A stretch of 64,000 bases of DNA from assembly GCA_964035575.1 (NCBI GenBank), contig OZ037886.1:682001-746000 (forward strand). Direction: 5' to 3'. This document shows, in pieces, positions 1-11,600 of the stretch (positions within the stretch are counted from its first letter, which is position 1; each line of letters starts with the position of its first letter). This stretch comes from Rhynchopus sp. YZ270_cl-10 (taxonomy: Eukaryota; Euglenozoa; Diplonemea; Diplonemida; Diplonemidae). The notes beneath the pieces were generated by a model, which was given only the letters and a program-made list of their open reading frames with translations, had not been told where the DNA came from and made no database searches. The position numbers were made by a program, and so were the translations under genes.

Positions 1-1866
1 TTTCGAGGCACGGTACGCCTTTGCGGCAGAATACTTTTCAAAGTGGTTTGTATAATTTTTGAGGTAGTACTCACCTGTCCAATTCGAGGCAACGTTCACT
101 ACACGGGTCAACCCAATGTCTGCGAAGGCGTGGATCAATCGGTAAGGGGCTAGAACGCTGACTGCAAACTGCATTTCCACCCCATCAGATGTCAGCTGCA
201 GCTCCCGACTCACCACTGCTGCATTGTTAATCAAAACCACTTCCTTCGCAGACACATACTCATGCCTCACCTTGTGCACAAAGCCGTACACCGTCTCCCT
301 CTCTGAAAGGTCCACTCCGTACACAACCTCGGCCGTCACATTGCACCACCCCGCCAGCTCCTCCAACTGTTCCGAAGCAATTCCATTTTCTGCTCTGCGG
401 GTTGGTAACAGAAGTAGAGTGTTGTTATCATGCACTGCCGAAGCAATTCCTCTTGCAATTTCAAACCCTATTCCACCAAATCCTCCGGTTAAAATGATTA
501 TTTTGTGGTATTGTGGAGGAGCGGTTAGGCTAAATGCATCAGAAGCAGTAAGGCCTGCAGCTTGGAGAAGCGCTTCTGCAGCACGCACTGCATAGAATTG
601 ACCATGTGGACCGCCTAGGGTTTTTAAGGATCTTCCGATGTCGCGAGCTTCTTCGATAGAGGTTTCAGCGGAAGGAAGGTCTTTATTGCCGTAGAAATCC
701 TTTGGATGGTAGTCACCACTCCGTTTCTTCTCCTCAAGAAAGATGTTCACCGCAAGACTCAACCTCTCCCCACTCACCGTATGATGAAACCACAATGGAG
801 GAATAAACAACACCTCCCCTGTACACAATTCAAACACAATTTTCTTTTCAAGCGCAAACCTTGCCAAGGGGAATTTCGTCTTGTCTGGGGAGTCTACACT
901 GTCAATCCGAGAAGACGTGCCTTGAACGTAAAGAAACGGCGCTGCGCTTGGGGGAAACAGAGTAATCGTTTTTTGCCCTGCAGATTGGACGAGAAGGTTT
1001 TGCATCATATCGTAGTGGGTCCAGAGTTCTAGACCAGGAGAGGTGACGCGAAGTGCAGAGGAGTGGTAAGAAGAGACGTCTGAAGAAGATACAGTATCAA
1101 GGATGCCAGAGAGGTTGAAGTCCTCCGCAAGGTTTGGGAACATCGAGGGAAAGTGAGACCCGCTCTTCATTTTCCCTTCAGGGACGCTTCTGAGATAGTA
1201 CCGTTCCCCGTTTGCCACCAAATAGTCATCTCTCATACCATTACACCGTTCAACCAACTCTGCAAAGGGCATCTGATTGAAACTGAAATTTGCTTTCATT
1301 CCTTTGGTACGATGCCCTGCTAAATCAACTTTATCCTCAGCACAGACCTGAGCAGCAACGTGAATCCCCTCGGTTTTCCCCTTAAGATACTCCACATCCC
1401 CCCATTCTGCGATATTTCCAATCGGAAATCCGGTTAAAACTGCAGGAATATTGTCTTTCAAGAGATTTGCCATTCTAGCATTACGCTGCTCTCTAGTAAA
1501 ATTGGACACATCTACTCGCAAAATCTCCTTCGAAGCCCCATAGAACGAAAGCGGGGCCGAACTTTGAGACCCCTTAGGTGGCTTTGGAATTGCTTTGGGT
1601 GGTTGTTGCACCTTCTTTTCCTTCTTTTGTACTGGTACAGCGCATATCCGTACGACGCCTTCTAATGCTGTGATGGCTTCCGTAGAGATACCACCTTCGG
1701 GAAGAACGTTCGTCAAGAACACTACCCCATTCCCAGTGGAGCTGGTTTTATCATACACTGCGTGGTCCGCAATGGTATACCCCTTTTCCATAAGTTTATG
1801 TAACTCTAAATATTGTTTGACCACCTTCGCTAGAGTTGGTTGTGCGACAACTGCGAACCTCTCCAT
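1..1866 (-). CDS. TYW5-like JmjC hydroxylase fused to a short-chain dehydrogenase (3' end cut off)
   Basis: An uninterrupted frame of 622 codons runs off the left edge. Residues 1-110 are an unrecognised N-terminal domain. Residues about 200-400 are a JmjC domain most like TYW5, the Fe(II)/2-oxoglutarate enzyme that hydroxylates wybutosine at position 37 of tRNA-Phe: WTHYDMMQNLL carries the HxD metal pair (about H284, D286) and FIPPLWFHH the distal histidine (about 361). From residue 455 an SDR (Rossmann) domain starts with TGGFGGIG, then LINNAA, the serine strand VVNVASN and YRASK, whose Tyr and Lys are the catalytic pair and are the last residues in the window. The start at 1866 is the first Met of the conserved frame; a possible splice acceptor (ending CTCAG) lies about 30 bases upstream, but the frame stays open there, so the start is uncertain. 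A JmjC-SDR fusion is unusual. Domain calls are firm; the substrate is inferred. Confidence 0.8.
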   Translation of the reverse strand, partial: MERFAVVAQPTLAKVVKQYLELHKLMEKGYTIADHAVYDKTSSTGNGVVFLTNVLPEGGISTEAITALEGVVRICAVPVQKKEKKVQQPPKAIPKPPKGSQSSAPLSFYGASKEILRVDVSNFTREQRNARMANLLKDNIPAVLTGFPIGNIAEWGDVEYLKGKTEGIHVAAQVCAEDKVDLAGHRTKGMKANFSFNQMPFAELVERCNGMRDDYLVANGERYYLRSVPEGKMKSGSHFPSMFPNLAEDFNLSGILDTVSSSDVSSYHSSALRVTSPGLELWTHYDMMQNLLVQSAGQKTITLFPPSAAPFLYVQGTSSRIDSVDSPDKTKFPLARFALEKKIVFELCTGEVLFIPPLWFHHTVSGERLSLAVNIFLEEKKRSGDYHPKDFYGNKDLPSAETSIEEARDIGRSLKTLGGPHGQFYAVRAAEALLQAAGLTASDAFSLTAPPQYHKIIILTGGFGGIGFEIARGIASAVHDNNTLLLLPTRRAENGIASEQLEELAGWCNVTAEVVYGVDLSERETVYGFVHKVRHEYVSAKEVVLINNAAVVSRELQLTSDGVEMQFAVSVLAPYRLIHAFADIGLTRVVNVASNWTGEYYLKNYTNHFEKYSAAKAYRASK

Positions 1867-3029
1867 CTTTTTGTGCAATGTTATTGCGATATCCTCTGAG
1901 ATTTGGAAATTGGTTGATAAATTGGAGAGAGAGAGAAGGGGGAAGGAGATAAGGCGAGAAAAAAGTAGAGGGGTTTTTAAAAAAAAAATCTTTTCGAGGG
2001 GTACAAAAACACCGCAATAAATAGGAACGTTTCTGCAAAAATGTTGTTTTTTTCTTCTTTTTTTAAAACCCTCACCGTTTTTTTTTCCCTTTTTTTTTTC
2101 GTAGTCGCCCTTTTTTCGCAATACCGGCCGGTTCCCCACCCCCCCCCACCCAACTCCCCTTTCCTCCTACACCCGCAAAACCCCTTCGTCTCATTGCATA
2201 CTAGCAATCCCTCTTCATATTAAACGAGAGTTATTTTTTTTTTGGAAGGGGATCTGGCAGGGGGTGAGGTTCTGGCCTTTCGAGGAAGTTTTTTTTTGTT
2301 GTATCGACAATCATGTTATACCTACTGGTATAACGATCTGTACTCAATGTCGGCCGAAGCCTATGTACTACAGAAGGGTTTGTTCCCCTTCTCGCTATTT
2401 ATTCGTTCTTTATATTCGGCGGTTTGTGTTTTTGTTTAATTTTTTTTGGGGGGAAAAAATGTTAGAAATCATGCACCCAGCTGCAAACTCCACTTTTTTT
2501 TTGAAAACTTGGTGAACCACCCAAGGAATGTGGTACACTTTGTTGGTATTTTTGGGTATTCCTCTTGGTTGCTACATTGCCCAGCCTCATCTCCCAACGT
2601 CGCTCTCCGTGGCTTCAGAGATCAAGGGAACACTTCATGAGAAAAAAAGCAGCCGCCACGAAGCATTGTGTTACGGCTAACAGAAGATCATGGCCAAGAC
2701 ACCGCTCTTCGTTCTAAGCTGCCTGCTTGTCTGGAGCCTTCTCTCTCTCTGTGAAGAATGAAATTTTAAAATTTTGAAAAATTGTTGGAATAGTGTTGCC
2801 ACCTATGCAAGCTCTACTATCCCTAACGTCACTCACGTAATAGCCTCAAAATTTTTTCTCTCCCGTTGTCATTTGCTATGCCCTACTCCCGCTTCCTCTC
2901 AGATGAACGGAGATCATTGTAAACATAGGGTAATTTAGTCTGCGTGATACAGGTTTTTAGAGGTTCCAGTTGGAGCCTCTAAAAAAAAAACTTTGAGATT
3001 GTGCGCTTCATTATTTGGCATTGATCGAA
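1867..3029. other. Intergenic stretch, no gene seen
   Basis: T-rich and homopolymer-rich. It holds one R5 repeat and a 37-base inverted repeat at 2955-2991 (TTTTTAGAGG, GTTCCAGTTGGA, CCTCTAAAAA). Plus-strand frames here are short and T-run driven. Confidence 0.7.
2779..2820. repeat. R5 repeat, copy a
   Basis: ATTGTTGGAATAGTGTTGCC followed by ACCTATGCAAGCTCTACT. Confidence 0.55.
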
Positions 3030-4691
3030 CTATGCTGTCCTACATGAAAGCAGCGCTGGAAGTAAAAGCATCTCAGTGGGAAGACAGGAGGGAAGAAATA
3101 AGGGGAAATATACATACTTTTTGAAAAGAGCTTGTAGAATTGCTGCTTAAACAAGATGGTTCGCTTCCTGAGTTCGTCTGCCTCTGGCATCTCCTTGGGC
3201 ACTGTCTTGGCAAGCTCGGGATGTCTGTTTACAAGAAACGTCGCAAAGAAGTTCCCCCCCCCCCACTACCCACAATAACATACTCTGTTTGGATTAAGCG
3301 TTCGCGCACGGCTTCGTAGTTCAGCACACTTTGGGGGACTTCCTTGATCTTAATTGGGGGGCCATCTCCGGTGCTTTTGGTTAGCTGTGTGTGTGTGTGA
3401 TGTAAAGAATGGGTGACAAAGAGGGTACATACGAAGGTATAGGAAAGCATATGCTGGAACGTGCTTGCAAGGTGCTTCAAGGTGACGGCCACGGTTTCGT
3501 ACTCCGGTGGGATAGGGCCTGCCGTCTTGCCGTGGAGGTACGGAATTGGGGGCTGGGTTGCCTTCCACACACAGTCATCCCTTGTGAGGGCGATGTCGTC
3601 CTCCTTGACACTCGTGACGTACATGATCTGCGGTTGCTTGAAGTTACCTCGTTCCATCTCGAATCTCACAATGTTCCCCTCCAAAATCTTGCTCCCAAGA
3701 GAAAGCCCCGTTTTTTGCAACAGCGCTCGTTTTGCCGCTGTCTCCTCTTCCTCCCCGGGCAATATTTTGGTTTTTGGGAGAGCCCACCCATCTGTACAGG
3801 GTTTGTCCCTCACCAGCAGCACCTTCGAGAAGTCGTGGTTCATTAACGCCACCCCTGCGACAGGCTGCGTCATTTTGTACTCCCAGAACTGGGTGAGACA
3901 GAACTCCGCGGTTTTCTCTGCGTTTTCTTTCTTCACGCCAACGAGGTTGGGGTCTATCCCGATAACACGAGAGAGGAAGTCTCTGAAGAGACCCTTCTCG
4001 AAGGTGGGGAGACCTTGCTTTGCGCTTGCTGTGCGGTATTTGAGAAGATAATCCCAGAACACCTTTTCCAGGCAGATGAGGGTGGGCACAAGCTCTGCGG
4101 GTTTCTCTGGCATATGCGTTTTGAGAAGCGCTTGAAGCACCTTTTCGAAATTCGTGTTCTCACGGGTAACACGTTGGGTGGTAGGGGGTGCGGTCATGCT
4201 TTGCGCCTCTACCGCAACCTGCGCTGCAGCGGGACTCCCTCCAAACTGCTGTTGAAACAGCATCTGCTGTTGCTGCTGTACCCCACCCCGCTCAGGTGTC
4301 CCAAAGTTCACAACCCCCACCCCACCACGGTACCCATTTTGCTGCTGTTGCTGCTGCATAAACTGCTGCGGTGCGGGCCGATGCTGTCCTCCACCCCCAT
4401 AGTTGTACATCCCCCCCGACGGCGGTGTCCCCACATGCCCCCCCAAATTCGTTGTCGGTGAATTCCCCCTTCTGTCATTCGGACTGATCCTGCTCGGATG
4501 CCCACCCCTAGGCACGCCCATCACATAAGGCACTTGTTGTTGCTGCTGCTGCGATTGGTTCCACCGATACTGCTGTCCCTGGTTCAGACTGTCCCTTCTA
4601 GGAACTGTGGTCGGGCTCTGTAAAAAGGGGTAAAAAAAAGGGGGAAAGAGGGAAGGGGTTTTCATACATCTCTCTTCGACCAATCACCCAT
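3030..4691 (-). CDS. Dcp2-like protein with a degenerate Nudix box
   Basis: Five exons: 4668-4691, 3433-4617, 3284-3384, 3118-3224 and 3030-3055; all introns GTATG...AG; 480 aa. The short first exon supplies the start MGDWSKRD, 47 bases below a trans-splice-type acceptor (CATTTCAG). Residues 10-170 are low complexity, rich in Gln, Gly and Pro. About 170-270 matches the Dcp2 N-terminal regulatory domain (LEKVFWDYLLKY, then FWEYKM just before the Nudix fold). The Nudix fold follows (VAGVALMNHDFSKVLLV, GWALPKTKILPG). Dcp2 removes the mRNA 5' cap in P-bodies, but here the Nudix signature GX5EX7REUXEEXGU reads T-X5-E-X7-R-A-L-L-Q-K-T-G-L with intact spacing: the three catalytic glutamates of REUXEE are Ala, Gln and Lys. 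It should therefore be catalytically dead, perhaps a scaffold or cap-binding paralogue. The last exon's call (stop at 3030) is the least certain part. Confidence 0.8.
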
Positions 4692-4737
4692 TGTATATTG
4701 TTAAGTGTTGTGCGTTGTTTTCCCGTTTGTTGTGTGT

Positions 4738-4741
4738 ACTG
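4738..4741 (-). other. Probable trans-splice acceptor, Dcp2-like gene
   Basis: Minus-strand CATTCATTTCAG ends here, giving a 47-base leader before the ATG at 4691. The assignment as spliced-leader acceptor is inference. Confidence 0.45.
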
Positions 4742-5278
4742 AAATGAATGGGGGGGTTTGTTGTGTGGTTTTGAATGGAGAATAAATAGGGGAGTTTGAA
4801 AATGTTTTTTTGTATGTTTTGAAAGTGCTTTGTGCTCTGTTTAATTTTGCTTGATAGTTTTGTAGACGTGGAGTTGGAGAGGAAGGGCGCGTTACTTTGT
4901 ATGAGATTACGACTTATCCTCAATAAATAGGGGAGGGTAAGGGGTAGGGGGTAGGGGGGGAGATGATTTCGTTTCTGTCTCTGCTTTTTGTTGTGACAGC
5001 TGTGAAGCGTCAATCTGGAGAGAAAAAGAAGAATGGAGGTGTGATGAAGAAAAGAGAAAAGGGTTGTTATTCATCTGTTGATCCTCATTTTGTCGAATGT
5101 CCATAACTTTGTTGGAAATGAGTCGTACCTGAAAATCTGAAGGGAAAAAATAATCGACCAGAACGTAAAAACAGACCACAGAAGTGGCCATGTTGTGAAT
5201 GTCAACAGAGGGCGAGCAAACTGATCGATAAATCGAAGTAAAACGGCAGGGGGAAAATAAAGAGAAAAAAAAAAGAGA

Positions 5279-5327
5279 AGTTGAAAGTGCAAACGCCTCA
5301 CCGTTCATCGGCGGATGCAGACACTGG
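5279..5327 (-). repeat. R1 hairpin repeat, copy a
   Basis: Plus strand GTTGAAAGTGCAAACGCC, then CACCGTTCATCGGCGG and ATGCAGACACTGG; the CGTTC/CGGCG hairpin is slightly mismatched. Confidence 0.75.
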
Positions 5328-5338
5328 AAAAAAAAAAA

Positions 5339-5380
5339 GGTTGAAAGTGGAAAACGCATCTTACCAGGGATGCAGACACT
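5339..5380 (-). repeat. R1 hairpin repeat, copy b (diverged)
   Basis: GTTGAAAGTGGAAAACGC and ATGCAGACACT, in tandem with copy a 12 bases away; the central hairpin is eroded. Confidence 0.6.
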
Positions 5381-5683
5381 ACAACATTTTTCTTTTAATT
5401 TTTGACCACTATCATAGGGTAGCATCTTTTTAGGCACTGAAAAACAAAAGAAAAAACTTGAAAAATGAATTGACATCACGTACACACACAAAAGTATGGT
5501 TAAGCGTCCCTGCAGACGCAAGACTCGACCAAAAACGTTAGGGGTACAATGTGTCCATGCACAACTTCATCATTTACAAGCGGCAAATCTCACCACATAA
5601 AAAAAATGACAAAGAAAAAATTGAGAAAATTTGGTCAGATATGAAACTTCAGCCTCCTTGTGCCACCTACGTTGCATTCCTGC

Positions 5684-8600
5684 TTAGGACAACCACATCG
5701 AGTACTCTTGGTATCTATCCTTTGTCCTCAAAGTCACCTGTAGGTGTTTTGCGTGATTTTATAACACAAAATTCAAAAAAAAATACATACTTGCGCTTTG
5801 CACTTACTCTTCAATTCCCTTCCTATTGGAGCGACTGCGATTGCTTTGACAATCCTTAGTAGACATTCGCCGGTTGCCACCTGATATTTGACAATTTTTT
5901 TTTTCACTATGTTTTTTTAGCCCACATACCTTTGAGGCGAGAGAAGGGAGTCGAACTATGAGGGACTGACTCTTTGGGAAGGTGCTGCTGAGGGCGGGGC
6001 TTGCTGGGGAGGTGGGTGATGTGTGCTGTGAGTCGTCTTCCCCTCTTGTGTCGGAGAGACGCGATTCTGTTTCGTTCTGCGACGCCTCCATTGGTTCTTC
6101 TTCGGGCACAGCTTCGACGGTTTCTATCTCCCACCTGCCAATGGAGACTTTGCCGTCTGCTATGATATGCATCACATTGTCCTGCAACGGCCTCTCCCGC
6201 TCCCCTTCGTTCTCGTCGTACTCTGTGTCAAAAGCGGACAGCTCGCTTTCCGCAAACCCCTCCTCCGCCTCTGGTTCCTTCTCCGCAACCTTCCCCTTCG
6301 ATGCTCTAGAATAGTTCCCTTCCACCTTTAGTTCCTTCGGAACCGGCGTTTCCTGCTGAGGAAGCAGATGCAGCCCGCTTGAAGGAAGCAAAGAAAAGGT
6401 GACAGGCGCCTCCGTGTCAATAATGAGGACCGTATCGGGGGTGTCTTTGATATTGACTTTGACCCCGCCGAGGAGTTGGACGTTCCAGGGGTGGCCCTTC
6501 TTTTTTAATGCAATTGTTTTGACTGACGCATTGAAGGAGAAGTCTAGATACGCAGGGATGAGCTCGAGTTGGATAATCTTCGCCTCACCAGAGTCAACTC
6601 TGATGTACACACAACGCCGTGAGTTGCGTTGCCTCATCGTCATATTCGTGTAGAACAAATGCCTAAGAAAGATCTCCACATGCCTCTGTGTCACACCACA
6701 TTCAAACTGGATGTCCAAACTCGCATCCGCCAAACGTTTAATCGTGGCCAGCGTGTTCTCCGGATCCTTCCTCAGATGAATACGGTTCTCTTCGACAAGA
6801 AGCTCTGGGTGTTTCTTCACCATCGCCTCTGTACCCAGCTCTATCACATCACCATAGGCAGCAGGAGAGAGGAACACCGATAATAGACGTGATTTCACAG
6901 TTTCAGTCGGAGTTTCGTCTGGCGAAAGTTGCTGCAAAGTGGAGTGTGGGCAGATATACAACCGCCCTGTCGCAAGCGTGTATGAGACAGGCTGTTTTTT
7001 TAGGTTGAGCAAGACATGAGAGGAGGTTTCATCCTTCAGCTTTTTGAAGATTGATGTGCGCAGTACAGTGCCTGTCCGCGTCAGCTTGTCTGTGTACTTC
7101 ACTTCTACGCAGGTTATTCTATTGTTCGGTGGTGCCGCGATTCCTGATGAAGGAGGTCGCGCTTTGTGGTCACCGACATTGCTTCTGAAGGAGAGACACT
7201 TTAGGATTGCGGTCAGCAGCTTTGAGGAGAGTTTGAACCCGGAGACAAACTCGAGGCGGAGCTGGCTTGCGCCTGCGACGTTGTAGCGCTTCTCCGTCGC
7301 AGCGAAGCCGGGCTTCTCTGACACCTCTTCCTCAACCTCCTTGTCTTTGCTGTCCTTGTTGTCCTTGTGGTTCACCACACCCACAATGTCCTTCCCTTTG
7401 AAGAGGCTGTCGCCCTTCATAATGAAATCTGTGTCGCTGAAGACCCATTTGATGTCGTCCATATCGGGTGTCTTGTCCTCGTCAGGTGGAGTAGTGGTGG
7501 TCACCGTCACCTCCAGCTTGCCTTCTGCATTGAGTGGAACGTTCGCTGTGAGCTTAGGGTTGACGGTCACCCATTGGTCGCCTTCAGTGTAGGTCACGCT
7601 CTTTGAGTACTCTGGTGCCCAGAGGAAGGGTGGGTGTACCTTAAGCGTGACTTTGCTGCGTGCATCAGTGGAGGTGTCAGGAGGCTTGGCGCGAAGTTGA
7701 AGAATGATTGTGTTCTGCTTGACCTTTGCAGAGGTGTTGTGGTATGCGATGCACCACAGGCACACCTCCGCCAGGTCTGACGAAACTTCGATGTTGGTGT
7801 CAAAGAGAATCTTTATTGCCGACGTCACATCGTCGCAGGTGAATGTTCCTATTTTGCGATCCGACGCACCGTTTGCAGTTGTACTGAACAACTCCCCATC
7901 CCGCTCCTGCACGTAGACGCGATCCGAAGGGTTCATCGCCATGTGTTTCCTTCTGTCAGAGATGTTCACTCCTCCATCTTTGCTGGCAAAGGCGGACTTT
8001 GAAGTAGGCGACTTTGGTTTCTTCACTTCGCGCCCTTTCTTCGCCTTCGCCGCTGCTGGTGGGTGTGGTGTGTGGGCCTCCTCCGAGGATGCAGCCTTCT
8101 CTGAGTTGAGGACGGAGTTGATGCTGAAGGGACCTTCCTTCTTGCCGCCGACTGCCTTGGCGAGGGTGTTTACGGTGGACTCTTTCATGAGCAGGTCGCG
8201 TTCTTCGGCAAGTTTGTTGAGGCGTTTGCGGTCCTTTTCGAACCAGCTGTCCTGCTCAGAGATGCTGAGAAAGCCGATCTGATCGCCCACCACGTCGCCA
8301 CCAGAGACGGGCTCTGCAATGAGATAACAGCCTGCGTAGTTGAGTTCCTTCTTCTGCTGGTGCAGGCAGAGGTCTTGGAAGAGTGGGAGGTGCGACGCAT
8401 CGACCTGCCCCTGACGGTAGTTCAGGGTCTCGTTCCCTTTGCGCCGAAGCAGGTTGGACGTATGTGTCGGTTGTATGCTCACCTCAAGGTAGATCCGGCT
8501 GCAATGAGGCAGACCGTCGTTGATGGACACCGCAATCACCTTCTTCGTCACCTTCGGGTTCTCTGCAGTGTTGCAGTACACAATTTGGCTCAGAATCTGC

Positions 8601-11600
8601 GAAATGTTTGCCTTCTTTATACTGCATAGCTCGACCCGCCCGTTGTCGCTTCTCGACGCAGTGTCAGAGTTGGCCACCAGCACCGACACAGAGGTGTGCA
8701 CGAGAACACCGTTTCCGATATTCGCGAAGGTTGCCAGGGGACGTGCTTTGTCGCGTATCTCTCGCATCTCAACCTTCTTCTCAGAGATGTTGCGCCGCTT
8801 CATCTCCTGCTGCAGGCACAGCCGCATGTCGTGTGGGCGTACAGGTGTTGCTGCGCTCTTGAGGAAGCTTGCCGCGCCCTGCTCCTTCTGGCCCATCTTT
8901 GCATGCGCCTTCATCTTGTCCTTCAGAGACACTGTCGCACTGCTGCCCGGGTGGTCCACAGAGTCGCCTTCAGTCAGCTCGCCCTGCGAAGGAGAGAACT
9001 TAATGCTATCTTCGCTGGTCGCACCCTCAACAACCTCGATGTGCACAAACCCTCCATCCCACCCGTCGTCCAGCTGCGGCAACTCAAACGGACCAAGCGG
9101 AACTGGACCCGAGTTTTCTCGGTACAAAATGGTCTGATTTTCAGGCAAAACAGTAACAAGCGAGCCAGTAACCCTGACCTGGCAGGACGATTTGACAGGG
9201 TTGTACTCATCGATGTACAGCGTAGCCTCCACGGTACGCACGCCTTCGCGGTTCGACTGCGTTGTGAAGATGAAGCATTTGATCAACGCGTTGAGCTTCG
9301 ATATTGACGATGAGTCGTTCTCGGAGATGATGATCGAGACCCCCTCTGGGTGGTCCTCCACTGTCGACAGCGTCCCAAGCTTGGCTCCTTTGTGCAGCAC
9401 GCTGACACCACAGCGTGTTATTTGCGACGACTTTGGTGGGAACAGGAGGATGTCGTCACCACGCACGTAGCTCTGTGTCCGGACAATAAGGAGACCCGTT
9501 CTGAAGACCTCCGTGTCCACGTCGGTCACAGACGCGAGGGCAGAGAAGTGGAGGTGCTCGTTCGGGAAGTAGGCATTTTTGTCGCAGAACCTCTCCTTGT
9601 CGACAGGTGTCTCGGAGTACGGCAGAAGCGAGTCTATGGTCTGGTGGTTGTTCTTTCGGTAGGGCATGCAGACGCACCCCCAGTCGACCACGGTCGGGTC
9701 GTCCTCGGGCACCACGGAGATCAGAACATTTGCTCTGGTGTTGATCTTGTCGTCGTGTTGGAAGGAGAGCTGCACGGTGCGCTCCTCAGGCGCAGGGTCC
9801 TCTGAGTTGTTCTCGTAGCACAGCGACTCGAGGAGGAGGGTCAGGTTTGTGACGTTTGCTGCTTCGGAGGGCTTGATGACGATGCGGAAGCGGTCGCGTT
9901 TGATGGCAGTACCGACCTCCTTGCCTTCGACACGGACAGAGCCGTTGGACTTTATCACCCCTGGAGCCTTGCATGAGAGCATATCGTCGTCATCGCAGTT
10001 CAGGATCTTCAGGTGGATCTCATCTGGCACGCTCTCCACTGCAGAGCCTTTGAACATCCGCAGCGGCGCATCCCCTTCCACATAGGTGAAGGTGTCGCTC
10101 GCAGGCGGTGGCGTAAAGGACCCAAGAATGACCTGCAGCTGCACATCACTCACAACATGCGACACAATACGCCCTTTGTCAAGCGAGGTCGGGTTCTCCC
10201 GCTCCTGCTGCGTCACGTCTTCAAAGAGGTCCTGCCCGAAGATAAGGTCTTGCGCTGTGCTCACCACTGACGGCTCTCCATTGTAGCTTACCTTACGTGA
10301 TTTGGGCACCCTCCGTTGGATGTCCAACGTTGCGAACGACGTCGTCTCCTTGCCTTGGTAGAAAGAAGACCTCCTGCCAGGTTCAGACGGGGGCAGCTCA
10401 ATGAGGAAGGAGCTTCGCTGTCCAGGAAGCGGTTGGGTTACTGGTGAGAACGACTCTGTGCGAGACTTAAGAATCGAAGGCTGCATGCCCTGCGTAGAAG
10501 GCGCCACAAAGGCGATATCAATCGAGATCATCAACGACAGCATCTCATTGATCGGTGTCTGCTTCTCACAGCGGATCCCAATGTTCTGCAGGACCTTTTC
10601 ATAATAAGGCAGGCCCACAGAATCGAGCAGAATCTCCATGCCATAGCAGCTTTCGTCTCCCTCCATTGCGGGGGGGCATTCGTCAGGTTGGTGTCCTTCG
10701 TACCGCCAGATATCCCGCGGTTTTAGAATGTTCAGCACTTTCCCAATCCGCTCCCGCTTTGTGTGCCCCAACACAATAAGCCCTTCTTCGCTAAGATAGT
10801 GTAGACGAGCGTCATTCTTTTCAATATCACTAAAGAACTGAATCGACGACGTAGGGTGATAATACGCACTACTAATGTAAACAAGAATGCGGCCATTAAT
10901 TGGCGTCGTTTTGCGCAGAAAAAACTCATCCGCAGTTTCTTTGTCACATTGGTAGGAACGGCCTTCAACAAGATGAGTTGGGATTGGCATGTGAATGTCC
11001 AATGAGGTGCCTGCCAGGGTCAGTGTCGGGGAATAGCTGGAATGTGTAACCTGGCAGTAGGTCTTCTCTGGGAGGGCGAGCTTCAGGGTGGGGGCGGTGA
11101 AGTTGAGCTCTGCGAGATTGCGCCTTGCCACCCCTTCCTCCTCGAGCTGTAGGTACTCAGCTTTGGATGCGACTGCCGCGTTTTGGATGCAGCGTCTTTC
11201 GTCCTGCTCCTGGTTGCCGGTGGTGTAGCGGTCTGTGTTCTCCTCGCGCAGGATGCTCTGCTGTTCTCTGCGCTGCTGGTCGCGCCAACGTTCGTATCGC
11301 ATATGACGTGCTTCTTGTTCGCGTTTGATGCGCGCCTGCTCCTCCTTTGCATGCCGTTCCTCTTCACGTTCCTGTTGTAGCTTCCGCTTCCATTCATTGT
11401 CAAGACGTGTGAATATCGCCTTAAATTCCCTTGCCATGCCCTTAAAAATGCGAATTTCATCCTCTTTAATAGACGATCGTCCCCCCTTTTCGTGCCCACA
11501 AATGTCTTCACGGAGCTGCCGTTCTTTTCGGAGACGTTCTTTGACCTGCGATTCTTGCTTGCGGCGGTCTTCCAGGCGGATTTGGACGAGGATGCCGTAT

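Larger units (their letters stand above)
4692..5683. other. Intergenic stretch between Dcp2-like and kelch genes
   Basis: Contains the acceptor at 4738 and two R1 copies. No further coding signal on either strand. Confidence 0.7.

Noticed and set aside
2041-2640. Short plus-strand frames of 60-83 aa
   Set aside because: They are driven by T runs, have no acceptor or domain and overlap one another.
8360-9805. Several plus-strand frames of 90-205 aa opposite the kelch gene
   Set aside because: They mirror the GC-rich codons of the minus-strand gene and show no domain. The same holds for plus-strand frames opposite the 20-26 kb, 33-34 kb, 46 kb and 52-53 kb genes.
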